NCBI GenBank assembly: GCA_965198285.1
Contig: OZ240251.1
Coordinates: forward strand, 3,658,001-3,722,000
Length of the DNA: 64,000 nucleotides
Source: UBA11872 sp965198285
GTDB taxonomy: Bacteria > Chloroflexota > UBA11872
Direction: 5' to 3'
Position 1 is the first letter of the stretch, and every line of letters starts with the position of its first letter. The position numbers and the translations under genes are program-made. Below the pieces are notes generated by a model. It was not told the origin of the DNA. It did not search any database and saw only the letters and a program-made list of their open reading frames with translations. This document shows positions 23,602 to 30,913 of this stretch, piece by piece.

Positions 23602-26064
23602 CTACCCGCCGCCGTTCTCTCCATCGCGCCCGTCCGCCAGCCGCGCCACCCGCAGCAGGTCCACGCCCTCGTCCATCCGCATGATGATCACCCCGGCCGC
23701 CGCCCGCTTGATCACACGCACGTTCCCTAGCCCGCAGCGCATCACCTGACCGTCCGAGGACACCAGCGCGATCTCCTCGTTCTCCACCAGCAAGGTGCGT
23801 GCGTCGGCCACGCCGCCCGTCTTCTCGCCGAGAATGATTGCCTTCAGTCCCTGCCCGCCCCGGCCCTGCGCCCGGAACTCGGACACCGCCACCTTCTTGC
23901 CGTAGCCGTTGGACGTCACCAGCAGCACATAGCCGTCGTCCTGCGTCAGATCCATCGCGGCGATCTCGTCGTCCTCGGCAATACGGATAGCGCGCACGCC
24001 GCCGCTGGTGCGGCCGCTGGCGCGTACGTCGTCCAGCGGGAAGCGGATCGACATGCCATTGCGAGTAAAGAACATGGCGTGGGTTTCGTCCGTCGCCAGC
24101 CGCACCCACACCAGTTCGTCGTCCTCGTCCAGGTCCATCGCCAGCAACCCGTTGGTTCGGATCGACACGAACTGCGTCAGGGCGCTGCGTTTCACTTCAC
24201 CACGACGTGTTCCAAACACCAGGTAATCGCCCGCCTCAAAGTTCGGAATCGCCAGCACCGCCGTCGCGCGCTCGCCCTGCTCGATCGCCAGCAAATTGAT
24301 CAGGCTGTGCCCCTGCGCGTCCCGGCCCTGTTCCGGCAGCTCGTAGGCCCGCAGCCGGTAGACCTTCCCCCGATTGGTGAAGAACAGCAGGTGGTCGTGC
24401 GTGTTGGCCACCAGGAAATGCTCCACCACCCCACCGGTCTTGCTGCGGAATCCGCGGATCCCCTTGCCGCCCCGACCTTGCCGCCGGTAGGTGTTGGCCG
24501 GCACCCGCTTCACATAACCGCGCGACGACATCGTGATCAGGCAGTCCCGATCCTCCACCAGGTCTTCCTCGTTGAATTCGCCGGACGCCGCGCGCTGAAT
24601 CTCCGTCAGGCGCTCGTTACCGAAGCGCTTGACGATCTCTCGCGTCTCCTCGCGAATGATCCCCAGGATGCGGCTCTCGTCGGCCAACGTCGCCTGCAGG
24701 TCCCGTATCTGCTCGCGAATCTCTTCCAACTCGGCCAGGATCTGCTCGCGCTCCAGCCGCACCAATCGACGCAACTGCATGTCCAGGATCGCGTTTGCCT
24801 GAATCTCGGACAGCCCGAACGCCTGCATCAGTCCGTTGCGGGCCATCTCCGTGTCGTCCGCCCCCCGAATGATCGCGATCACCTTGTCGATGTCCGCCAG
24901 CGCGATCACATAGCCTTCCAGCAGGTGCTCGCGCGCCTGGGCCTTCTTCAGATCAAACTCGGTCCGCCGCCGCACCACGTTCTGCCGGTGCTGCACAAAC
25001 AGTTCGACGAACCGCCGCAGCGGCAACTGCTCCGGCTGCCCGTCCACCAGCGCCAGGTTGTTGATGCTGAAGGTCGACTGCAGCGCCGTGTGCTTGTAAA
25101 GCTGATTCAGCACCGCCGCCGGCCGCGCGTCCCCGCGCAGTTCCACCACCACGCGCATGCCGTGCCGGTCCGACTCGTCGCGGATGTCACGCACGCCCTC
25201 AACGACCTTGTCTCGCACCAGCGAGGCAATCTTCTCTACCAGCCTGGCCTTGTTCACCAGGTACGGAATCTCTGACACCACCAGCGCCATCGTGGTGCCG
25301 CGCACCTCTTCCACGTTCACCACGGCGCGCACGCTGATCCGCCCCCGACCCTGCGTGTAGGCCTGCTCGATCCCCTCCGCGCCCACGATGATTCCGCCCG
25401 TTGGGAAATCAGGCCCGCGCACAAAGCGCATCAGGTCGCGCGACGTGGCCTCCGGGTTCTCGATGTAGTGCTCGATGGCCCGTCCCACCTCGCGCAGGTT
25501 GTGCGGCGGAATGCTGGTCGCCATCCCCACCGCGATTCCCGTGGACCCATTGATCAGCAGGTTCGGCACCACCGAGGGCAGCACCTCCGGCATCTCGGCC
25601 GTGCCGTCAAAGTTGTCGACGAAATCAACCGTGTCGCGGTCCAGGTCGTCCAACATCGCGGCCGCCAGCCGCGTCAGCCGCGTTTCCGTGTACCGCATCG
25701 CCGCCGCCGGATCCCCGTCCACCGACCCGAAGTTGCCCTGTCCGTCCACCAGCGGGTAGCGAATCGAAAACGGCTGCGCCATCCGCACCAGCGCGTCGTA
25801 GAGCGCCTGATCGCCATGCGGGTGGTACTTCCCCATCGTGTCGCCCACCACCCGCGCCGACTTCCGGTACGCCGCCGTGGGCGTGGCCGAAATCTCGTCC
25901 ATCGAGTAGAGGAGCCGCCGATGCACCGGCTTCAGCCCGTCCCGCACGTCCGGAATCGCCCGCGCGACGATCGTGCTCATCGCATAGTCGATATACGAGG
26001 TCTCCATCTCCTCGACAATGTCGATCGACCGAATCCCGTCGTCCGCCACGAACTCGTCCGTCAC
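23602..26064 (-). CDS. gyrA: DNA gyrase subunit A
   Basis: 820 residues, GTG start. All landmarks are present: DGLKPVHRRLLYSM, the winged-helix segment GKYHPHGDQALYD, the catalytic tyrosine Y125 in RYTETRL, and the C-terminal pinwheel with a GyrA box (RQGRGGKGIRG). These identify GyrA rather than ParC. GyrA cleaves and passes DNA with GyrB to introduce negative supercoils. The residue equivalent to E. coli Ser83 appears to be Gln (HGDQALYD), while the Asp87 equivalent is kept. gyrB is not adjacent. A 477-bp repeat-containing gap precedes it. Confidence 0.97.
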   Translation of the reverse strand: MTDEFVADDGIRSIDIVEEMETSYIDYAMSTIVARAIPDVRDGLKPVHRRLLYSMDEISATPTAAYRKSARVVGDTMGKYHPHGDQALYDALVRMAQPFSIRYPLVDGQGNFGSVDGDPAAAMRYTETRLTRLAAAMLDDLDRDTVDFVDNFDGTAEMPEVLPSVVPNLLINGSTGIAVGMATSIPPHNLREVGRAIEHYIENPEATSRDLMRFVRGPDFPTGGIIVGAEGIEQAYTQGRGRISVRAVVNVEEVRGTTMALVVSEIPYLVNKARLVEKIASLVRDKVVEGVRDIRDESDRHGMRVVVELRGDARPAAVLNQLYKHTALQSTFSINNLALVDGQPEQLPLRRFVELFVQHRQNVVRRRTEFDLKKAQAREHLLEGYVIALADIDKVIAIIRGADDTEMARNGLMQAFGLSEIQANAILDMQLRRLVRLEREQILAELEEIREQIRDLQATLADESRILGIIREETREIVKRFGNERLTEIQRAASGEFNEEDLVEDRDCLITMSSRGYVKRVPANTYRRQGRGGKGIRGFRSKTGGVVEHFLVANTHDHLLFFTNRGKVYRLRAYELPEQGRDAQGHSLINLLAIEQGERATAVLAIPNFEAGDYLVFGTRRGEVKRSALTQFVSIRTNGLLAMDLDEDDELVWVRLATDETHAMFFTRNGMSIRFPLDDVRASGRTSGGVRAIRIAEDDEIAAMDLTQDDGYVLLVTSNGYGKKVAVSEFRAQGRGGQGLKAIILGEKTGGVADARTLLVENEEIALVSSDGQVMRCGLGNVRVIKRAAAGVIIMRMDEGVDLLRVARLADGRDGENGGG

Positions 26065-26541
26065 GCCGCTCGACTCCCCTCTCCGGAAACGAACAATGGC
26101 CCTCCCCCGCGCTCAGGGAGCGAGCCGCCGACTGGACCGTCAGACGTCAGAGGACCATTCGGCTCTTCCTTCGTGTGCGAGGGAAGAGCAACCGTGCCGG
26201 TCGCTACGTGCTCGTCAGGCCGCCGCTCTTTCCCTCTCCTGGGGGAGAGGCAGATGTCGGCGTCCTCGCCGACAATCGGTGAGGGGTCTTCCGGTCCCGG
26301 TCTCACGCACCAGCAGAGCCCCTTCTTTCCACTCCTGCGGGAGAGCGTCGGGGCGAGAGTCTTTCGCTCCGGGCGCCCCGCAAACCTAGTCCCCGCCACG
26401 GCCCAACGACCATGCGGAATCGCTGGCCCGCCTCTTCCTCCCTCTCCCCATGGGAGAGGGCTGGGGTGAGGGTCTTCCTGTCGAGGCGTCCCGGATAGCG
26501 CTGCGGCCATTCGGCACCCTGAAGGCACTCGCACTCTCGTC
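26065..26541. repeat. Intergenic region with three REP-like palindromes
   Basis: 477 bp without a gene between moaC and gyrA. It holds three related units, each a palindrome of the type CTCTCC..GGAGAG followed by a G-rich GGTGAGGGTCTT-like arm. They start near 26233, 26332 and 26440. The clearest is CCCTCTCCC-CAT-GGGAGAGGG at 26440-26460, followed by CTGGGGTGAGGGTCTT. They look like repetitive extragenic palindromes; orientation is the same in all three. Confidence 0.6.
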
Positions 26542-27051
26542 CTAGCCCTCGTCGTCCAAACGCCGAAAGTCCCCACTCGCCCCGCCCGTCTTCCGCACCA
26601 GCCGCACGTCGGCAATCCGCATGCCGCGGTCCACCGCTTTGCACATGTCGTAAACCGCCAGCGCCGCCACTGAAACAGCCGTCAGCGCTTCCATCTCAAC
26701 CCCTGTCCGACCCACCGTCCGCACGCGCGCCTCAATCGCCAGCGAGTCCTCGCCTTCCGGCGTCAAGGCCACGTCCACCGCGCTCAGCGGCAGCGGGTGA
26801 CACAGCGGAATCAGGTCCGACGTCCGCTTGGCCGCCATCAACCCGGCCAGCCGCGCCACCCCCAGCACATCGCCTTTCGGCAGGTCTGAAGTCTCACCGG
26901 CCAGCTGCTCGCGAATCATCGCCAGCGTCGCCGGCTGCATCACCACCCGACCCCGCGCCACCGCCCGTCGGTCCGTCTCCGACTTAGCCGACACGTCCAC
27001 CATCCGAGCGGACCCATCCGCGTCAAAATGCGTAAACGAAGGCCCAGCCAA
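26542..27051 (-). CDS. moaC: Cyclic pyranopterin monophosphate synthase MoaC
   Basis: 169 residues. The family begins with a THFDADGSARMVDVSAK-like segment, which places the start at the TTG at 27051 (an ATG 16 codons later would cut into the conserved N-terminus). Signature regions KRTSDLIPLCHPLPLS and GRTGVEMEALTAVSVAALAV, and the catalytic Lys/Asp around YDMCKAVD, are intact. MoaC with MoaA converts GTP to cyclic pyranopterin monophosphate in molybdopterin synthesis, needed by the aldehyde oxidoreductase at 5-7 kb. An IS110 element lies about 120 bp upstream and may have separated it from former operon partners. Confidence 0.94.
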   Translation of the reverse strand: MAGPSFTHFDADGSARMVDVSAKSETDRRAVARGRVVMQPATLAMIREQLAGETSDLPKGDVLGVARLAGLMAAKRTSDLIPLCHPLPLSAVDVALTPEGEDSLAIEARVRTVGRTGVEMEALTAVSVAALAVYDMCKAVDRGMRIADVRLVRKTGGASGDFRRLDDEG

Positions 27052-27173
27052 TCCGGTGGTTAAGTCCCTGTGCGCCAGAAGTAAACGACCTAACCCATTC
27101 TACCGCGCCACCCCTGTAATCCCTGCGTCCGCGGCCGCTTTCTTCTGTAGCAACTGTGTTGGTCGGGCAAGTC

Positions 27174-28115
27174 CTAGGTGGCCCTGGTGGGGTCCCAGAG
27201 GGTCCCGTGCTTGCACAGGGCATTGCAGAGAATGAGCAGCTTGCGCATGCAGGCGGTGAGGGCCACCTTGGGCCGCTTGCCGGCCGCGACGAGCCGCTGA
27301 TAGAAGACGCGGATGGCGGGATTGGCGCGGGTGGCCGAGACGGTCGCCATATAGAGCACGGCGCGGACGGAGGCGCGCCCACCCCAGATGCCGCGGCGGC
27401 CGCGCCAGGTGCCGCTGTCGCGATTGAAGGGGGCGACTCCGGCCAGGGCGGCGATCTGCCGGCGCGAGAGGGTGCCGAGTTCGGGGAGTTCGGCTAGCAG
27501 GGTGGCACTAGCCGTGGGGCCGATGCCCGGGATGCTCTGGAGCCAAGTCGCCCGGGCGCGCAGAGCCGCCTCGGCCTGGAGGGCCGCCGCGATCTGGGCG
27601 TCGAGGGTGGTCAGGCGTTCGGAGAGCCAGGCCACGTGGGCGTCGATGTCGGCCTGGACGTTGGGCCGGGCCAAGGGGCGCCGCTGCTTGTCGGCGACCC
27701 GATCCGTCAGGAGTTGGCGGCGGCGGGTGACCAGGGCGTGCAGGTCTTGACTGGCAGCCGAGGGGCGGGGCCGGAGGGGCGGCTGGACCTCGGCCGCGAA
27801 GCGCGCGAGCACCTGCGCATCCACGCGGTCGGTCTTGACCAGGATGTTGCGGCTGCGGGCGAAGTCGCGCACTTGGCGCGGATTGCTGACGACCACCGGC
27901 AACCCGGCGGCATACAGGGCGGCATCCACGGCCTGCTCGTAGCCGCCCGTCGCTTCCAGCACCAGGCGGGCGGGGTGGTGGGTCTGCGCCCACTGCACCA
28001 GACGCGCGTGGCCCGCCGGGGTGTTGGGCACGCGCCAGCCCGCGGCGGTCGGATAGACCGCCACCTCCAGCTGATCGCGCGCGACATCCAGACCAACAAA
28101 CAACGGGTGGGCCAT
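27174..28115 (-). mobile_element. IS110-family transposase gene
   Basis: 313 residues, complete, ATG start with GGAGGG 8 nt upstream. The N-terminal RuvC-like DEDD domain is recognisable from FVGLDVARDQLEVAVYP (first Asp), LVLEATGGYE (Glu) and VKTDRVDAQVLARF (last Asps). The C-terminal transposase-20 domain carries IPGIGPTASATLLAEL and LAGVAPFNRDSG, with the catalytic serine region near NRDSGTWRG. IS110 elements lack terminal inverted repeats and insert site-specifically. Some carry a bridge RNA in the noncoding end that pairs with donor and target. Element ends could not be fixed from sequence alone. Confidence 0.93.
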
Positions 28116-28271
28116 TTCGGTACCCTCCAGGTGACGCTGGCTTCCTGCCCTGCCTTGTAAATTCGGGCTCGTGCTGACGGCCCAGGCAACTGTTCGGGCT
28201 CTGAGCCAGCGTGAGGGCCGGGACGCCCACGCTACGAAACGGTCTCACTGGACCAAGGGGCGGTCGGGCTG

Positions 28272-28322
28272 TCCCGGCCCTACGAGTTCCCCCGGACGAT
28301 CCGAGGGTTCTGCAACATACAA
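28272..28322. repeat. 51-bp direct repeat, copy 1
   Basis: Matches 30780-30830 at about 45 of 51 positions in the same orientation, including the shared block CGATCCGAGGGTT and TGCAACATACAA. The two copies flank the AlbA_2-type gene. Confidence 0.7.
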
Positions 28323-28353
28323 GGGGCGGCGTCTCCGACCCGCCCGTCTTCTC
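28318..28353. repeat. Hairpin repeat family, copy 1
   Basis: Imperfect palindrome of the form GGGGCGGCGTC..GACCCGCCCGTCTT. Related copies are at 30454-30487, 30657-30692, 30826-30863 and 38895-38931. It immediately follows the 51-bp direct repeat. Confidence 0.5.
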
Positions 28354-28417
28354 TTGTCATCCCGAAGGGCCCCCGAGGGATCTCGCCTTCCGCGCAGCCA
28401 CCGAACCCCACCCACAC

Positions 28418-28452
28418 CGTTCGTGGTGAGCCTGCCCTGAGCTTGTCGAAGG
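28418..28452. repeat. TTCGTGGTGAGCC-type dispersed repeat
   Basis: GTTCGTGGTGAGCC followed by a segment ending GAGCTTGTCGAA. Variants are at 30493-30541, 30561-30607, 38032-38057 and 38538-38586, all outside genes. Confidence 0.6.
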
Positions 28453-28687
28453 TACCGTGTCGAACCACCCCATCTGTCATTCCGAGCGCAGCGCAGCGGA
28501 GCCGAGGAATCTCGCCTTGTCCGCTCGATCGATCCTTCCCTTGCCTGCACCTCCCAACCCGCCGCATCACCTCAAACAAGTCATCTGGCACCTCATCACC
28601 GAACACCACACCCAACCCCTCAGCCATCCCAACGGCTGGCCAGCAGACGGCGGATAGGATGACGGCAGGGGAAACGGCAATCCGCAA

Positions 28688-30457
28688 ATGACCTACAGCA
28701 ACCAAGACATCAGCCATCGCCTCCAGCTGGGCGAGGACAGCGCCTGGGAATTCAAACAGGTCGATTTCGCCGGCAACCATCCCAGGAGCCCGGACCGCGC
28801 CGACATAGCCGACGAGATCGCGGCGTTCGCCAACGCGGACGGCGGCACGTTGCTCTGCGGTGTCACCGACGAGGGCGAAGTGCAAGGCATGACGCGTGAG
28901 CGACTTAGCTCGCTAGACGATTACGTCGTCGAAATCAGCTCCGACGCCATCGAGCCGCCCGTTCGCATCCGCACCCAGCACATGCAACTCCCCGATGGCA
29001 AGCGGTTGCTAATCGTCGATGTTCCCGCGGGCGATTCGCCGCATGAGCGATCCGGTCATCGGTATATCCGCGTCGGCGGCTCGAAGCGAAGAATGACCGG
29101 CGACGAGTGGCTGCGCTTGGCGCAACGCCGGGGACAGGCGCGCTTCCGATCGTTTGACGAACAGACCGTTCCAAACTCCGGATTCAACACCTTGGACGAG
29201 TCCCTCTGGCGACCTCTGTTGAGCGCCGAAGGCGCCGCCGAACCCGAGGCCGCGCTTGGCAGACTGGCGCTCCTGGCCAGCGACCAAGCTGGGATCACGC
29301 GCGCCACGGTCGCCGGCCTGTTGTTATGCAGCCCAGATCCCCAACAGTGGCTGCCAGACGCCGGTATCACCGCTACCCGCTACCGCGGGCACGACCGAAC
29401 GTCCGGACAGATCGACGCGCAGGAAATCACCGGCCCGCTGAATCGGCAGATCGCCCAGGCCGTCGCCTTCGCCCTACGCAACATGCAGGTCGCCGCCCGC
29501 AAGGACCCAGGGCGCGTTGACCTTCCCCAATACAGCCACCGGGCGCTCTTTGAGGCCCTCGTCAACGCCGCCGTGCATCGCGACTACTCGATCCGCGGCA
29601 GCAAGATTCGCCTCTCGATGTTCGCCGACCGTCTGGAAATCCAGTCGCCCGGCTCACTGCCCAACAACCTCACCGTGGAGAGCATGGAGACCCGCCAGGT
29701 CACACGCAACGAAGCGTTGACGTCCGTGTTGGCGCGCCTGCCGGTTGGCGGTATTCGGGGGTCGGAGGACCGCCAGTACTTCATGGAACGTCGCGGCGAC
29801 GGCGTGCCCATCATCCGGCGTGAAACTCGCGAACTCTGCGGGAAGCTGCCCGAATACCAGGTCATCGATGACTCCGAAGTCCGCCTCACCATCCCCGCGG
29901 CCACCCAGGAACACAGCCCCGCCCACGCCGTCATCACCGTACGGTCGGCCGGTCAGCCCTTGCCCGGCGCCGATGTCCTCGCGCTATTCCCGAACAAGAC
30001 CTGGAAACGTTCGACCACAAACGACGACGGCGAGGCAGCGGTCGAGCTATACACCTCCCACCTCCCAATGACCGTGTTCGCCGCCGCTCCCCAGCACGCG
30101 GCGCACCTGGAGCGAGACTGGACGCCCAGCCAGGGCGCCCTCACACTCGACCTGCAACCCATGTCGGATGGCGGCAGCGTCATCTTCCCCGAGGCGGTCG
30201 GACACCTACCCTTACTCATAGGGAGACTGAACCCCAAGCGCGATGCCATCGACCGAACCTATCTCTACGCCAACAACATCGCGATCAACCACGGCCAACC
30301 CCAACCCGTCCACTTCACCCCCGGCGAAGAGCTGCGCCTCACAGACGCCGACGGACACGAGGCCCTCATCCGCATCCTCGATGTCGTAGGCCGCTCAGCC
30401 CTTATCGAATACCGCGCACTACCGTCATCCCGGCGTCCGCGGTCCCATCTTCCGTAG
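28688..30457 (+). CDS. AlbA_2/Schlafen-type ATP-binding protein with C-terminal extension
   Basis: 589 residues. The N-terminal AlbA_2 (Schlafen-like) domain is clear: ESAWEFK-type start (GEDSAWEFKQVDF), IADEIAAFANADGGTLLCGV and a regulatory Gly-rich turn at VGGSKRRM. A GHKL-like ATPase half follows (RALFEALVNAAVHRDYSIRG, residues about 285-385, Asn in the N-box). The last 190 residues are unusual. They begin with an Ig/carboxypeptidase-regulatory-like segment (ITVRSAGQPLPGADVLALFP ... DDGEAAVELY), followed by a beta-rich tail I do not recognise. Proteins with AlbA_2 plus HATPase are putative transcription regulators or RNA/DNA-associated enzymes. The gene is bracketed by dispersed repeats, suggesting it is accessory. 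Confidence 0.75.
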   Translation: MTYSNQDISHRLQLGEDSAWEFKQVDFAGNHPRSPDRADIADEIAAFANADGGTLLCGVTDEGEVQGMTRERLSSLDDYVVEISSDAIEPPVRIRTQHMQLPDGKRLLIVDVPAGDSPHERSGHRYIRVGGSKRRMTGDEWLRLAQRRGQARFRSFDEQTVPNSGFNTLDESLWRPLLSAEGAAEPEAALGRLALLASDQAGITRATVAGLLLCSPDPQQWLPDAGITATRYRGHDRTSGQIDAQEITGPLNRQIAQAVAFALRNMQVAARKDPGRVDLPQYSHRALFEALVNAAVHRDYSIRGSKIRLSMFADRLEIQSPGSLPNNLTVESMETRQVTRNEALTSVLARLPVGGIRGSEDRQYFMERRGDGVPIIRRETRELCGKLPEYQVIDDSEVRLTIPAATQEHSPAHAVITVRSAGQPLPGADVLALFPNKTWKRSTTNDDGEAAVELYTSHLPMTVFAAAPQHAAHLERDWTPSQGALTLDLQPMSDGGSVIFPEAVGHLPLLIGRLNPKRDAIDRTYLYANNIAINHGQPQPVHFTPGEELRLTDADGHEALIRILDVVGRSALIEYRALPSSRRPRSHLP

Positions 30458-30492
30458 AGGCGGCGTCCCCGACCCGCCCGTCTTCCCCAATC

Positions 30493-30541
30493 CGTTCGTG
30501 GTGAGCCGGGCCAGAGTCCCTCGGCGGCCCGAGTCGAACCA
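30493..30541. repeat. TTCGTGGTGAGCC-type dispersed repeat
   Basis: CGTTCGTGGTGAGCC at the left and GAGTCGAACCA at the right, enclosing a CTCGGCGGCCC spacer. It belongs to the same family as the copy at 28418-28452. Confidence 0.55.
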
Positions 30542-30560
30542 CATCCCCCAGCCCACCCCC

Positions 30561-30607
30561 CGTTCGTGGTGAGCCTGCCCTGAGCCTGCCCTGAGCCTGC
30601 CGAACGG
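30561..30607. repeat. TTCGTGGTGAGCC-type dispersed repeat
   Basis: CGTTCGTGGTGAGCC followed by three tandem CTGCCCTGAGC-like steps and CCGAACGG, giving an inverted pair CGTTCG/CGAACG at the ends. Confidence 0.55.
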
Positions 30608-30656
30608 GGCCGGGACGCCGCGAACGGCGACCCGTGTCGAACCACCCGCCTCTTGC

Positions 30657-30692
30657 GTAGAGGCCGGTTTCAAACCGGCCTCTTCCGCTCGG
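30657..30692. repeat. Hairpin repeat family, best copy
   Basis: GAGGCCGGTTT (30660-30670) pairs perfectly with AAACCGGCCTC (30672-30682), followed by TTCCGCTCGG. It is the most symmetrical member of the five-copy family. Confidence 0.65.
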
Positions 30693-30779
30693 GTGCCCGC
30701 GACTTGCCTACCAGCCGGCCTCGATCCCACTCCCCCGTCATCCCGGCGTCTGCGGCCGGGACCCAGCAGCACCCACCAA

Positions 30780-30830
30780 TCCCGGCCCTACGTCTTCCTT
30801 CGGTCGATCCGAGGGTTATGCAACATACAA
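30780..30830. repeat. 51-bp direct repeat, copy 2
   Basis: Second copy of the unit at 28272-28322, same orientation, followed at once by a hairpin-repeat copy as in copy 1. The pair therefore repeats as a compound unit of about 80 bp. Confidence 0.7.
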
Positions 30831-30913
30831 GAGGCGGGTCTCAGACCAGCCTCTTCCGGTCCGGGAGGCATCCCCCTGCCTGGTGATACCATAGCCACGA
30901 TTCCCTCTATAAG

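Larger units (their letters stand above)
28116..28687. other. Noncoding stretch: IS110 left end and dispersed repeats
   Basis: 572 bp without a convincing gene. The part nearest the transposase (28116 to about 28260) is the noncoding end where an IS110 bridge RNA would be encoded; it contains GC-rich inverted segments but I could not fold it by eye. Beyond it are a 51-bp unit (28272-28322) repeated at 30780-30830, a hairpin repeat copy (28318-28353) and a TTCGTGGTGAGCC-type repeat (28418-28452). A second common type follows (CATTCCGAGCGCAGCG, from about 28467). These are dispersed intergenic repeats. Confidence 0.55.
30458..30913. other. Repeat-rich intergenic region before the low-GC island
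   Basis: 456 bp without a gene. It holds three hairpin-repeat copies (30454-30487, 30657-30692, 30826-30863), two TTCGTGGTGAGCC-type repeats (30493-30541, 30561-30607) and the second 51-bp direct repeat (30780-30830). Base composition drops sharply after about 30870, which I take as the left edge of the acquired island. A TATAAG just before the first island gene (30908-30913) is too close to the GTG to be its -10. Confidence 0.6.

Noticed and set aside
24079..25275. A 398-codon open frame antisense to gyrA
   Set aside because: It is fully contained in a conserved gene, His/Gln/Arg/Val-rich and without any family pattern; a product of high GC.
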